In this document: positions 1-7,950 of the stretch, one piece after another
How positions within the stretch are numbered: position 1 is the first letter of the stretch
How the letters are laid out: every line of letters starts with the position of its first letter
Assembly: GCA_903904635.1 (NCBI GenBank)
Contig: CAIVDH010000125.1
Span: forward strand, 1-12,878
Length of the DNA: 12,878 nucleotides
Origin: an uncultured Burkholderiales bacterium
Lineage (GTDB): Bacteria > Pseudomonadota > Gammaproteobacteria > Burkholderiales > Burkholderiaceae_D
Direction of reading: 5' to 3'
The notes under the pieces: generated by a model
The model's database searches: none
What the model saw: the letters and a program-made list of their open reading frames with translations, nothing else
Told to the model about the DNA's origin: nothing
Program-made: the position numbers and the translations under genes

Positions 1-611
1 GATTCATAAAAACTGCGTCCCAATTCGCGCGGCGCACCGTCTACAGTTTCATCCGGCCCCATCAGCAGCGTTATGCTGTCATGTAAAAAAAATAATCGTT
101 CTTCAGTAATAGAGGTGATGGACGCATCGGTAGTCAGGCGCATAGACTGCGCCCCCCCAAAGTAAGTCACGTGATGTGCGCCGGACCGAACTTCAGCAGG
201 CTTTTCCCCATAATTCAGTGCCGGCCTGATACGCAAACCTATACGCGGTCGACCCGAAATGCGCTTGATAATGCGCACCAACATAGCTGGTGCAAACATG
301 CGCCCATGCATATAAAAACGAGGCGCAAAATCCGTGATCTCTATACCGTTACCAGCCTCATCGCGCAAACGTGTTACCAGTATTGCTGTGTTGCGCGCAT
401 AAGTTTGACGCACCATATGCGCATCATGAAATATCACATCAATAAAACCAAATGCATCCGCTTCCTGATTTTTTTGCACTGAGCGTAATAAGCTGCAGCA
501 AAGTGGATTGCTATCAAATTGCGGATAACACCACCACGCAATACGCGCATTTTTATCAATCAGTGCACTCGTGCGGGAATTGCCGATGAGACCAAGATCA
601 AGATTACTCAT
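1..611 (-). CDS. GH15-family glycoside hydrolase (trehalase/glucoamylase-like), N-terminal part, runs off the left edge
   Basis: Reading the minus strand from the ATG at 611 gives an uninterrupted frame of 203 codons to the window edge; the C-terminal part, with the catalytic barrel, lies outside. The protein begins MSNLDLGLIGNSRTSALID and continues IAWWCYPQFDSNPLCCSLL. This matches the N-terminal domain of GH15 proteins annotated as glucoamylase-like or trehalase-like (usual form: LIGDxRTAALV...DWLCxPRFDSP). Further on, ITDFAPRF and LVRIIKRISGRPRI match the same beta-sandwich domain. No signal peptide is seen, so it probably acts in the cytoplasm. The start codon overlaps the otsB stop (ATGA, 608-611), which fixes the start and implies coupled translation. 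Family members include trehalases and glucoamylases acting on alpha-glucosides; the neighbours favour trehalose or a related glucoside as substrate, but the catalytic residues are not visible here. Confidence 0.88.
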   Translation of the reverse strand, partial: MSNLDLGLIGNSRTSALIDKNARIAWWCYPQFDSNPLCCSLLRSVQKNQEADAFGFIDVIFHDAHMVRQTYARNTAILVTRLRDEAGNGIEITDFAPRFYMHGRMFAPAMLVRIIKRISGRPRIGLRIRPALNYGEKPAEVRSGAHHVTYFGGAQSMRLTTDASITSITEERLFFLHDSITLLMGPDETVDGAPRELGRSFYE

Positions 612-1423
612 CGCTGACTCGCTAGCTTAAAATGCGGCGATAGAAATTTATCGGTCGATAAAATATCCACTAACTGATCAAGAAAAAATTCTATTGATGC
701 TACTGTCGGTATGCAGTACAACGCCGCCGTGGCAACAGGTCCTTCATCACATCCAACACGCACTGAAAATACATCATCACGGCGCATGGAAAATACATCT
801 TCATCAGTCATATCATCCCCTACGTAGAGTGTGCGTTGTGCATTGGCTTGCTCTATAAGCTGGCTGACTGCATAGCCTTTGTCACCAGCGTGTCTGGGCA
901 GTAAATTAAACACACATTTACCACTAATGACATGCGGCGACGGTGACAATGCCGCAAATAGCGGTGGCAATATTTTCATGACCGCGGCATGATCCTGCGC
1001 ATGACGAAAATGCAGTGAAAGTGAGTAATGTTTATCTTCGAGCTGTATGCCTTTATCGATCGTCGCAATTTCAGGTGCCAGCTTGTCATACCAGCAGCGG
1101 CAGATCGCATAAAATTCATCGGCGCGTTGCTGCCAGCCGGGCAAGCCTTCCACGCCGTGATTACCCACCAGATAATCTGGTACAAATTCTAATCGGTTAA
1201 AAATATCTGCCAGCGAACGGCCGGTGACGATGCCCACTTGCGTGATCGCTTGTAATTGAATCAGTCTCTGCTGTACGGTATGCGGCAACACAGCCTTGAC
1301 TGGATCAGCAACCAGCGGCGCAAGCGTGCCGTCAAAATCAAACAGACATAACATGCGGGGCTGCGCAAACTCTTTGAGCGCTGCCTGACCTCCATCGGAA
1401 AATAAATCGGTCAGCGCTGTCAT
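608..1423 (-). CDS. otsB: Trehalose-6-phosphate phosphatase (OtsB)
   Basis: A 271-residue HAD-superfamily phosphatase, the usual length for OtsB. It removes phosphate from trehalose 6-phosphate to give trehalose, the second step of the OtsAB pathway, in the cytoplasm. Visible motifs: HAD motif I DFDGT at residues 29-33 (nucleophile D29, acid/base D31), motif II TGRS at 67-70, the OtsB-typical NHG at 88-90 and EDK at 129-131 in the cap region, K182 in GDKG as the motif III lysine, and motif IV GDDMTDED from residue 202 (D203, D204, D207 for magnesium). All key residues are present. The start overlaps the otsA stop by 4 bases (ATGA, 1420-1423) and the stop overlaps the GH15 start in the same way, so it is the middle gene of a tightly coupled operon. 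No strong ribosome binding site is seen before the ATG, in keeping with coupling to otsA. Confidence 0.96.
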   Translation of the reverse strand: MTALTDLFSDGGQAALKEFAQPRMLCLFDFDGTLAPLVADPVKAVLPHTVQQRLIQLQAITQVGIVTGRSLADIFNRLEFVPDYLVGNHGVEGLPGWQQRADEFYAICRCWYDKLAPEIATIDKGIQLEDKHYSLSLHFRHAQDHAAVMKILPPLFAALSPSPHVISGKCVFNLLPRHAGDKGYAVSQLIEQANAQRTLYVGDDMTDEDVFSMRRDDVFSVRVGCDEGPVATAALYCIPTVASIEFFLDQLVDILSTDKFLSPHFKLASQR

Positions 1424-3630
1424 ACCGCTCGTCGCAATGCACGCTTGCTAAATGAATGAATTTTTTCTGTCACACGCTGACGCCTGCGCAAACGCGCTGC
1501 ATCCAGCAGCATTAAACCGGCCCATCGATACACATTAAAATCACGCACCAACGTTCGCATGCTGCGCATACGTTCACGTTGCTCCGCCTCCGGCATCGTC
1601 AGCGCACGATACAAAGCCTGCGCACCTTGCTCTATGTGATAGGGATTAATGATCAGCGCTTCGTGTAGCTCACGCGCCGCGCCCGTAAATTGCGACAAAA
1701 TCAGTACGCCTAATTCATCTTCACGTGCAGCGATAAATTCTTTTGCAACCAGATTCATGCCGTCATGCAGACTCGTCACCACACACAGATCTGCTGCGCG
1801 GTAATACTGCGCCAGCTGGCTGGCATTATGATGTTCCACACGCAGCATGACCGGCGGCGCAACTGGATTTACAAATCGCTGATTAATATGATGCGCAAGC
1901 ATGCGCACACGTGCTTCCAGATTTTGATATTCCTCAAGCGAAGATCGGCTGGGTGCTGCGATTTGCAACAATGAAAATCGACCTATGAATTCAGGATGTA
2001 ATTCCAGCATGCGCTCCACCGCCTGAAATCGCTCGACGATACCCTTGGTGTAATCCAGCCTGTCCACACCTAACGCCAGCCTATGCGACGCAGGTACACT
2101 GAGTTCAGTGCGTAATGCAGCGCGACATACACCAATATCATGTTGCTCTTCAGGCTCAGGCCAGGCAATCGAAATCGGATAGGGCTCAATCTGCGTTAAT
2201 TCACCACCATAAAAAATCGTGGAGGCTTCATGTTCTATACGTGTTTCCAGATAGCGATCCACTGTCTCGATAAAATTTTTACAGTGAAACGGCGTATGAA
2301 AGCCCAGCAAGGTATTGCCCAACAAACCTTCGAGCAAGGCTTCCCGCCACGGACAAATACCAAATGATTCCGGATTCGGCCAGGGTATATGCCAGAACAT
2401 AATGATGGTTGCCTTAGGCAGTTTTTCTCTCACCATGCGCGGCAATAAAGCGAAGTGATAATCCTGTACCAGCACCACTGGATCATCGGTGTGTGCTTCC
2501 GCGACAACCGCATCTGCAAAGCGCTGATTCACCGCCACATACTGATTCCAGTCAGAAGAGCGAAACACTGGCCGTACATGCGCCATATGACACAGCGGCC
2601 ACAGCCCTTCGTTTGAAAAGCCGTAGTAATACCCGTCTTCTTCTTCCTGCGACAACCACACGCGGCGCAAGGTATAGGCAGGCCGCTTGGGCGGCACCTT
2701 TACCCTGTCTTGCAGATCAACGGTTGCGCGATCAGCCGAGCCGCTGCCATGCGCAATCCATGTGCCAGAGCAAGCGCGCATTACCGGCTCAACGGCTGTC
2801 ACCAGTCCGCTAGCCGGGCGCCGTACTTCTATGCCATGTTCGCCGCGCTCATGAATATAAGGTTCACGATTAGAGACAACTAATATTTCATCACCGGCGA
2901 GTTCATCATGTAACAAGGAACGTAATTTTTGCGGTGTCCAGGCCTGCGGTGAATACTGCGTAGTGCGCCGTTCCAGATTCATCTCATGCAGCATGGCACG
3001 CAGATCACCCACTAAGGGTCGAAACTCTGGTGGTGTGCTGGCGCTGTTTTGTGTAATCACATCCCGCCGCAGCAGTGTTTTAAGCGCAGTGATCCAACCC
3101 TGCCAGCTCCAGTGTGCAATCCAGGCACCCAGCGCTGAAATGACAACAAACATCAATAAAAAAACCGCAAATACGTAATATCTGAATTCCATGCTGCGAC
3201 CATCTATAAAGCTGGTGTCTTGTGCCAGCACCAGCTTGCCCAGACTAATGCCGTCCTGCTCCAACACGCGCTCGGTCACTCGCATCTGACTCGGCGCAGC
3301 GGTGCGGCAATTGAGTTCAGACGGTTTATTTTTGCTTTGATAAAGCAGATGGCCGGCAGCATCACAAAAAATTATGGCGCGTAATTTTCCTTCACTAACA
3401 GAGCGATCCAATAAGCTGGCTATATGCTCAACGTCCTCTAGCGGAACCAGCTCCAGCAAAGGCTGCTGTAATGATGCTGCCAGCATCGCAGAGCGCGCAT
3501 CCAAGTCACGCATAAACCAGCGGCGGGTCAACTCATCGACCACAGGCAACGTTGCCAGCGCAAATAAACCCAGCACCAGCGCCAGTGGAAAAATAAAGCG
3601 CAGAGACAACTGAAATGAACGCAAGGGCAT
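1420..3630 (-). CDS. otsA: Membrane-anchored trehalose-6-phosphate synthase (OtsA, GT20) with an N-terminal sensor-like extension
   Basis: A 736-residue protein; typical OtsA is about 450-500. Residues ~246-715 form the GT20 synthase domain that joins UDP-glucose (or another NDP-glucose) to glucose 6-phosphate. Visible motifs are LVVSNREP (250-257), [11 protein letters not shown] (387-397, with the conserved Asp D390), [10 protein letters not shown] (521-530, donor-phosphate residues R524 and K529) and [11 protein letters not shown] (621-631, D623 and E631). The first ~245 residues are extra: a membrane segment at ~11-31, about 120 residues rich in charged and helical sequence, a second membrane segment at ~151-173, then a short linker where a HAMP-like helix would sit. 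This layout predicts a periplasmic loop with the enzyme in the cytoplasm. An in-frame TGA two codons upstream of the ATG rules out a longer protein; no clear ribosome binding site is seen. The form SNREPY...[13 protein letters not shown] belongs to a divergent GT20 branch, so the exact sugar acceptor is less sure than the family. Confidence 0.92.
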   Translation of the reverse strand: MPLRSFQLSLRFIFPLALVLGLFALATLPVVDELTRRWFMRDLDARSAMLAASLQQPLLELVPLEDVEHIASLLDRSVSEGKLRAIIFCDAAGHLLYQSKNKPSELNCRTAAPSQMRVTERVLEQDGISLGKLVLAQDTSFIDGRSMEFRYYVFAVFLLMFVVISALGAWIAHWSWQGWITALKTLLRRDVITQNSASTPPEFRPLVGDLRAMLHEMNLERRTTQYSPQAWTPQKLRSLLHDELAGDEILVVSNREPYIHERGEHGIEVRRPASGLVTAVEPVMRACSGTWIAHGSGSADRATVDLQDRVKVPPKRPAYTLRRVWLSQEEEDGYYYGFSNEGLWPLCHMAHVRPVFRSSDWNQYVAVNQRFADAVVAEAHTDDPVVLVQDYHFALLPRMVREKLPKATIIMFWHIPWPNPESFGICPWREALLEGLLGNTLLGFHTPFHCKNFIETVDRYLETRIEHEASTIFYGGELTQIEPYPISIAWPEPEEQHDIGVCRAALRTELSVPASHRLALGVDRLDYTKGIVERFQAVERMLELHPEFIGRFSLLQIAAPSRSSLEEYQNLEARVRMLAHHINQRFVNPVAPPVMLRVEHHNASQLAQYYRAADLCVVTSLHDGMNLVAKEFIAAREDELGVLILSQFTGAARELHEALIINPYHIEQGAQALYRALTMPEAEQRERMRSMRTLVRDFNVYRWAGLMLLDAARLRRRQRVTEKIHSFSKRALRRAV

Positions 3631-3833
3631 GGGTCACGATAGCTTGTTTAAAAAAGGCAAAACAAGACAGCAAGGCGAAATCGAGTAAATCGAAATCGCA
3701 AACCTGTTGACCGCATGAAGCTAAGGCAGTTCCGGGCTGGGAGTTACAGCAACGAGAACGGGTGATTTTCTATATCGAAGTGAGTCAGATTGATGTTTAT
3801 AAATATTTCTGGTCTTGACCTCCCAACTGTTTG

Positions 3834-3872
3834 CATGACGTTTGAGACAGGGTGAAAAGAACATACGTCATG
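3834..3872. repeat. Perfect 8-bp inverted repeat CATGACGT / ACGTCATG
   Basis: CATGACGT at 3834-3841 is the exact reverse complement of ACGTCATG at 3865-3872, with 23 bases between them (centre-to-centre about 31 bases, three helical turns). The right arm also lies inside a second dyad, AACAT-N5-ATGTT at 3860-3874. The location between two divergent operons suggests paired regulator sites. No specific regulator family is claimed. Confidence 0.4.
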
Positions 3873-3892
3873 TTAAATGTCTTGCGAATATG

Positions 3893-3908
3893 CATGCTTC
3901 AAAGCATG
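3893..3908. repeat. 16-bp dyad CATGCTT-CA-AAGCATG, candidate operator
   Basis: CATGCTT (3893-3899) and AAGCATG (3902-3908) are perfect reverse complements separated by two bases. The spacer is too short for a good RNA hairpin, so a dimeric DNA-binding protein site is more likely than a terminator. It lies about 225 bases before the ligase start. Confidence 0.4.
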
Positions 3909-3927
3909 TCACCTAATTTAGTCATCA

Positions 3928-3939
3928 TTTTGGCCAAAA
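3928..3939. repeat. Perfect 12-bp palindrome TTTTGGCCAAAA, candidate operator
   Basis: The 12 bases read the same on both strands. The palindrome lies about 20 bases downstream of the CATGCTT dyad and about 190 bases before the ligase start. A hexamer TTGGCC inside it is followed 18 bases later by TACATC, a poor match to a sigma-70 promoter. If that promoter is real, a repressor bound here would block it, but the match is weak. Confidence 0.35.
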
Positions 3940-4053
3940 ATCCACGCAAAAAAATACATCCAGACCGATCACCGGCCATATGCTGCGGCGCAATATTGAA
4001 AGTTATCAAAATGCCGCCCCAATAGCCCCAGATCGGAGTTAACACCGTTATCA

Positions 4054-4098
4054 TTGCGCAAAAGCGGTGCCCTGAAGATATTTTTAGCTTTGGCGCAA
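4054..4098 (+). promoter_or_regulatory. Long imperfect leader hairpin ahead of the ligase operon
   Basis: TTGCGC-A-AAAGC at 4054-4065 is complementary to GCTTT-G-GCGCAA at 4087-4098, giving 11 base pairs interrupted by one A-G mismatch, around a 21-base loop. It ends 24 bases before the GAGG ribosome binding site of the first gene. It could be an RNA leader structure affecting translation or stability, or two DNA half-sites. There is no T run after it, so it is not an intrinsic terminator. Confidence 0.35.
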
Positions 4099-4122
4099 CT
4101 GCAGCTTAGAACCAAAAACAAT

Positions 4123-4126
4123 GAGG
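4123..4126 (+). promoter_or_regulatory. Ribosome binding site deciding the ligase start
   Basis: GAGG lies 5 bases before the ATG at 4132. No comparable site precedes the in-frame TTG at 4054, which supports the shorter protein. Confidence 0.55.
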
Positions 4127-4131
4127 CGGTA

Positions 4132-6090
4132 ATGGTGGAGACAAACAAAGTACCGGTGGATACCTTTCCCCGGTTGATGTTGCAGCATGCGCAGAACCGG
4201 CCACAACATCCGGCTTTTCGCGAAAAAAATCTGGGTATCTGGCAAACCACAACCTGGTCGCAAATGGCCGAGGAAGTGCGCCTTTTGGCCTGCGGCCTGG
4301 CGGCGCTCGGATTCAAGCGCGGCATGAATCTGGCTATAGTCGGCGAAAACAAACCCAGACTTTACTGGGCGATGTCAGCCGCGCAATGCTTAGGTGGCGT
4401 GGCTGTTCCCCTGTATCAGGATGCACCGGCAGCCGATATGGCTTTCGTATTGGAAAACGCCGAAATAGATTTCGCCATCGTCGAAGATCAGGAACAAGTC
4501 GACAAGCTGCTGGAAATTCGCGAGACCGTCAGCGGCATAAACCACATCATCTATGACGATGAACGTGGCATGCGTGATTATGCCCAGACCGGGGTCACGT
4601 CTTTTGCCAGCGTGCAGGAATTGGGGCGCGCCTATGCTGCTGCCCATCCAGAATTTTTCATGCAGTCGGTGCAAGCCGGCCAGCCTGACAACATCGCAAC
4701 CATACTCTATACATCCGGCACGACCGGCAAACCCAAGGGCGTCTGCCACACCCATGCCGCCATCATCAGCACCGGCCGCACGCTGGTTGAATTCGACCAG
4801 ATCTCGCAAGACCATGAAATGCTGTGCTATCTGCCGCTGGCCTGGATAGGAGATTTTCTCTATTCCTATGGCATGTCGCATATCGCCGGTTTCTGCCTGA
4901 ATTGCCCGGAGTCGAGCGCTACTGTCATGTCAGATCTGCGCGAGATAGGCCCGACTTATTATTTCGGTCCACCGCGCGTGTATGAAAACATACTCACGCA
5001 AGTAATGATACGCATAGAAGATGCGAGCTGGATAAAACGTAATCTGTTTCACTATTTCATGAGTGTGGCAAGACGTGCCGGCCTGCGCATATTAGATCGT
5101 AAAGGCGGCGTCAGTCTGGCTGACAGACTGCTATATGCATTAGGTGAAATTCTGATCTACGGTCCGCTAAAAAATGTATTGGGCTTTTCGCGTGTGCGTG
5201 TTGCTTATACCGGCGGCGAAGCAATCGGTCCTGATCTATTTGATTTCTATCGCTCTATCGGCATTAATCTCAAACAGTTATATGGCATGACTGAAACCTG
5301 CGTGACGGTTTGTATGCAACGCTCAGGCGATGTCAAACTCGACACCGTTGGTCTGCCTATGGCTGGCGTGGAAGTCAAAATCGCTGATAGCGGCGAAGTG
5401 CTGGTGCGCTCACCTGGCCTGATGCAGGGTTATTACAAGCGACCTGATGCAACCGCAGAAGTGATTGATGCAAATGGATACTTCCATACAGGTGACGCCG
5501 GATTTTTTGACAGTGATGGTCATTTGAAAATCATAGACCGCGCAAAAGATGTGGGCAAAATGGCAGACGGCAGCATGTTCGCGCCCAAGTATGTAGAAAA
5601 CAAACTGAAGTTTTTCCCGTTCATCAAAGAAGCGGTGGCATTTGGCGATGGACGCGAAACCTGTAACGCCTTTGTGTGCATAGATATGGAAGCCGTAGGT
5701 AACTGGGCCGAGCGTCGCAATCTGGCTTATAGCGGCTATGCCGATCTGGCCAGTCAGTCTGAGGTGATCTCACTGATTGCTGATTGCGTAGAAAAAGTGA
5801 ATGCTGATCTGGCCAATGATGCGCTACTGGCCACGTCACAAATTCATCGCTTTCTGGTTTTGCACAAAGAACTTGATCCGGATGATGACGAACTCACACG
5901 TACACGCAAAGTACGGCGTGGCTTCATCGCTGAAAAATATGCGGTGCTCATCCATGCGCTGTATGCAGGACTGAGCACGCAGTTCATAGAGACACAAGTT
6001 AAATTTGAAGATGGTCGTAAAGGTATAGTCAGTGCAGACCTGGAAATCAGAGACGTCAAAACCTTTAGCGCACACAGGCAGGCCGCATGA
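4132..6090 (+). CDS. AMP-dependent synthetase/ligase, long-chain acyl-CoA synthetase-like
   Basis: A 652-residue member of the adenylate-forming family, in the size range of long-chain acyl-CoA synthetases. It should activate a carboxylic acid with ATP to the acyl-AMP and pass it to CoA. All core motifs are present: the P-loop YTSGTTGKPKGV at residues 193-204, the A5 motif YGMTET at 384-389, HTGD at 452-455 (ribose-binding D455), the hinge DRAKDVGKM shortly after, and the C-terminal TRTRKVRR with K593 as candidate catalytic lysine. Chosen start: ATG at 4132, preceded by GAGG at 4123-4126 with a 5-base gap, giving MVETNKVPVDTFPRLML, a typical family N-terminus. A TTG at 4054 would add 26 residues with no family resemblance and lies in a leader hairpin. 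It is the first gene of the operon, and its stop overlaps the livG start (ATGA, 6087-6090). The substrate is unknown; the importer next to it suggests that it activates the imported acid. Confidence 0.9.
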   Translation: MVETNKVPVDTFPRLMLQHAQNRPQHPAFREKNLGIWQTTTWSQMAEEVRLLACGLAALGFKRGMNLAIVGENKPRLYWAMSAAQCLGGVAVPLYQDAPAADMAFVLENAEIDFAIVEDQEQVDKLLEIRETVSGINHIIYDDERGMRDYAQTGVTSFASVQELGRAYAAAHPEFFMQSVQAGQPDNIATILYTSGTTGKPKGVCHTHAAIISTGRTLVEFDQISQDHEMLCYLPLAWIGDFLYSYGMSHIAGFCLNCPESSATVMSDLREIGPTYYFGPPRVYENILTQVMIRIEDASWIKRNLFHYFMSVARRAGLRILDRKGGVSLADRLLYALGEILIYGPLKNVLGFSRVRVAYTGGEAIGPDLFDFYRSIGINLKQLYGMTETCVTVCMQRSGDVKLDTVGLPMAGVEVKIADSGEVLVRSPGLMQGYYKRPDATAEVIDANGYFHTGDAGFFDSDGHLKIIDRAKDVGKMADGSMFAPKYVENKLKFFPFIKEAVAFGDGRETCNAFVCIDMEAVGNWAERRNLAYSGYADLASQSEVISLIADCVEKVNADLANDALLATSQIHRFLVLHKELDPDDDELTRTRKVRRGFIAEKYAVLIHALYAGLSTQFIETQVKFEDGRKGIVSADLEIRDVKTFSAHRQAA

Positions 6091-6890
6091 CCACCATGAA
6101 CCCTATTACCAGCCGCGAGACAGGCGAAGTCATTCTCGATCTGCGCAATATCTCGCTGGCGTTCGGCGGCGTAAAAGCACTGACTGATATTTCATTTGAT
6201 GTGCGCGAGCATGAAATACGCGCCATCATTGGCCCCAATGGTGCGGGTAAAAGCTCCATGCTCAATGTGATCAATGGTGTTTATCGTCCGCAGCAAGGCG
6301 AGATCATTTATCGCGGCGCGCATCTGAAAGACATGAACACCTATGCGGCCGCCAAGAGTGGGATTGCGCGTACGTTTCAAAATATTGCGCTGTTCAAAGG
6401 CATGAGTGTGCTGGACAACATCATGACCGGCCGCAATCTGCAAATGAAAACAAATTTTCTGCTGCAGGCACTACATATCGGTCCGGCACGCGCAGAAGAA
6501 ATCGCACACCGCGTCAAGGTCGAGGAAGTGATTGATTTTCTCGAGATTCAACATATCCGCAAAACACCCGTGGGCCGCTTGCCCTATGGCTTGCAAAAAC
6601 GCGTGGAGCTGGGTCGCGCACTGGCTGCCGAGCCGCAAATATTGCTACTCGATGAGCCCATGGCCGGCATGAACGTCGAAGAAAAACAAGATATGTGCCG
6701 CTTCATTCTGGATGTGAATGCGCAGTTCGGCACCACCATTGTATTGATTGAACATGACATGGGCGTGGTGATGGATATCTCAGACCGCGTGGTCGTGCTC
6801 GACTATGGCAAAAAAATCGGCGATGGCACACCCGAGGCTGTGCGCAGCAATCAGGATGTGATTAATGCGTATCTGGGCGTGGCGCACTAA
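6087..6890 (+). CDS. livG: Branched-chain-amino-acid-type ABC transporter ATP-binding protein LivG
   Basis: A 267-residue ABC ATPase, close to LivG length (about 255). It powers import through the LivH/LivM permeases at the inner face of the cytoplasmic membrane. Visible motifs: Walker A GPNGAGKSS at residues 49-57, Q-loop glutamine Q98 in RTFQN, a signature in the form LPYGLQKRVELGRALA (165-180), Walker B ILLLDE at 185-190 and the switch histidine H223 in IEHDM. The signature lacks the usual Ser-Gly-Gly but has the YG(x)Q(K/R) form common in LivG proteins. The N-terminus before ILDLRNISLAFGG is about 10 residues longer than usual; M4 is an alternative start. The chosen ATG overlaps the ligase stop by 4 bases and has AGGCAGG at 6076-6082, four bases upstream, which suggests translational coupling of the ligase and this ATPase. 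Confidence 0.94.
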   Translation: MTTMNPITSRETGEVILDLRNISLAFGGVKALTDISFDVREHEIRAIIGPNGAGKSSMLNVINGVYRPQQGEIIYRGAHLKDMNTYAAAKSGIARTFQNIALFKGMSVLDNIMTGRNLQMKTNFLLQALHIGPARAEEIAHRVKVEEVIDFLEIQHIRKTPVGRLPYGLQKRVELGRALAAEPQILLLDEPMAGMNVEEKQDMCRFILDVNAQFGTTIVLIEHDMGVVMDISDRVVVLDYGKKIGDGTPEAVRSNQDVINAYLGVAH

Positions 6891-6976
6891 TTAACAAACC
6901 GCAAAAAATAACTAAAAAATTAAACAAGCACTGAGTGCGCAAAGATATGCAGCCTCTGGTTTTAGGAAAGTAGCAG

Positions 6977-7879
6977 ATGAATATTAATTTTTTCTTCGAA
7001 GTATTGATCGGTGGCCTGCTCTCGGGCGTCATGTACGCGCTGGTGGCGCTAGGCTTTGTGCTGATATACAAAGCCTCTGGCGTATTTAATTTTGCGCAGG
7101 GTGCGATGGTATTTTTTGCTGCACTGACATGCGTGTCCATGGTAAACCACTGGGGCTTTCCGCTTTGGATTGCCATACTCGCCACCATCGCCGTAATGGC
7201 ACTGCTAGGCGTAGCTGTTGAGCGCATCGTGCTGCGCAGGCTGGTTAATCAACCTGAAATCTCGCTCTTCATGGCAACTATCGGCCTGGCTTTTTTCATA
7301 GAAGGCATGGCGCAATTAATGTGGGGCGCAGAGGTACAACGGCTAGATCTGGGCATAGAAGACGTGCCCATAGAAAGCCTGCTGACGAATTTCAACATCA
7401 TGGTTTCTAAATTCGATGTAATCGCTGCGTGTATCTGCGCGCTACTGGTGACATGTCTGGCCTTATTTTTTTCGCGCACAAAAATCGGTCGCGCTCTGCG
7501 CGCAGTAGCAGATGATCATCAGGCCGCTTTAGCAGTTGGTATTCCGTTGCAACAGATCTGGGCCATCGTCTGGGCAGTGGCAGGCTTTGTCGCCATGGTT
7601 GCGGGTCTGCTATGGGGCTCACGCAATGGTGTGCAATTCTCCCTGACTTTCATTGCATTAAAGGCGCTGCCTGTCTTGATACTGGGCGGCTTTACCTCTG
7701 TGCCCGGCGCGATTATTGGCGGACTCATTATTGGTGCATCAGAAAAACTCGCTGAAGTTTATATCGGACCTTTCGTCGGCGGTGGTATAGAGGGCTGGTT
7801 CCCTTATGTGCTCGCTTTACTATTTTTGCTGGTACGGCCTGAAGGATTGTTTGGTGAAAAAATTATTCGCCGAATTTAA
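6977..7879 (+). CDS. livH: Branched-chain-amino-acid-type ABC transporter permease LivH
   Basis: A 300-residue inner-membrane permease, typical of LivH (about 290-310). About eight hydrophobic segments are visible, including residues ~8-31, 43-57, 61-81, 95-117, 147-166, 193-214, 226-253 and 274-288. Family hallmarks are MYALVALGFVLIYKASGVFNFAQGAM near the N-terminus (residues 19-44), the cytoplasmic coupling loop GRALRAVADDHQAALAVGI (171-189) that contacts the ATPase, and the ending LLVRPEGLFG (284-293). It pairs with LivM to form the channel. AGGAAAG at 6964-6970 lies 6 bases before the ATG. The 86-base gap after livG is AT-rich and holds only the short palindrome GCACTGAGTGC at 6928-6938. 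Confidence 0.94.
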   Translation: MNINFFFEVLIGGLLSGVMYALVALGFVLIYKASGVFNFAQGAMVFFAALTCVSMVNHWGFPLWIAILATIAVMALLGVAVERIVLRRLVNQPEISLFMATIGLAFFIEGMAQLMWGAEVQRLDLGIEDVPIESLLTNFNIMVSKFDVIAACICALLVTCLALFFSRTKIGRALRAVADDHQAALAVGIPLQQIWAIVWAVAGFVAMVAGLLWGSRNGVQFSLTFIALKALPVLILGGFTSVPGAIIGGLIIGASEKLAEVYIGPFVGGGIEGWFPYVLALLFLLVRPEGLFGEKIIRRI

Positions 7880-7950
7880 ATGTCTATTTAAACCGTCACA
7901 TAATTCGTCAAACAATTTAATAAATTTAATTCAATAAAGAGACCAAGGCT

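Larger units (their letters stand above)
3631..4131. promoter_or_regulatory. Divergent intergenic region between the trehalose operon and the ligase/ABC operon
   Basis: This is 501 bases without a credible gene; the open frames crossing it lack family resemblance and ribosome binding sites. It must hold the promoters of both divergent units. I could not pick convincing -35/-10 pairs on either strand. It contains several short dyad symmetries listed separately (3834-3872, 3860-3874, 3893-3908, 3928-3939, 4054-4098), a GGTC-TT-GACC dyad at 3811-3820, and two copies of CGAAATCG at 3676-3683 and 3691-3698. The otsA-proximal part (3631-3800) has no feature that I can name beyond those. Confidence 0.6.

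Noticed and set aside
171..482. Plus-strand open frame of 103 codons
   Set aside because: It lies antisense to the clearly coding GH15 gene, resembles no family that I recognise and has no ribosome binding site.
3811..3843. TTGACC as the -35 element of a sigma-70 promoter on the plus strand
   Set aside because: No acceptable -10 hexamer lies 16-19 bases downstream (the position reads ACGTTT). TTGACC is also part of the GGTC-TT-GACC dyad, so the match may be chance.
4054..4131. Longer ligase protein starting from TTG at 4054
   Set aside because: The 26 added residues do not resemble acyl-CoA synthetases, and the ATG at 4132 has a GAGG site at good spacing and a typical family N-terminus.
3969..4352. 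Minus-strand open frame of 127 codons reaching into the divergent intergenic region
   Set aside because: Most of it is antisense to the ligase N-terminus; its composition (Arg, Ser and Cys rich) is that of a shadow frame and no family motif is seen.
6928..6938. GCACTGAGTGC palindrome between livG and livH as a terminator
   Set aside because: The spacer is a single base, so an RNA hairpin would be very weak, and no T run follows.
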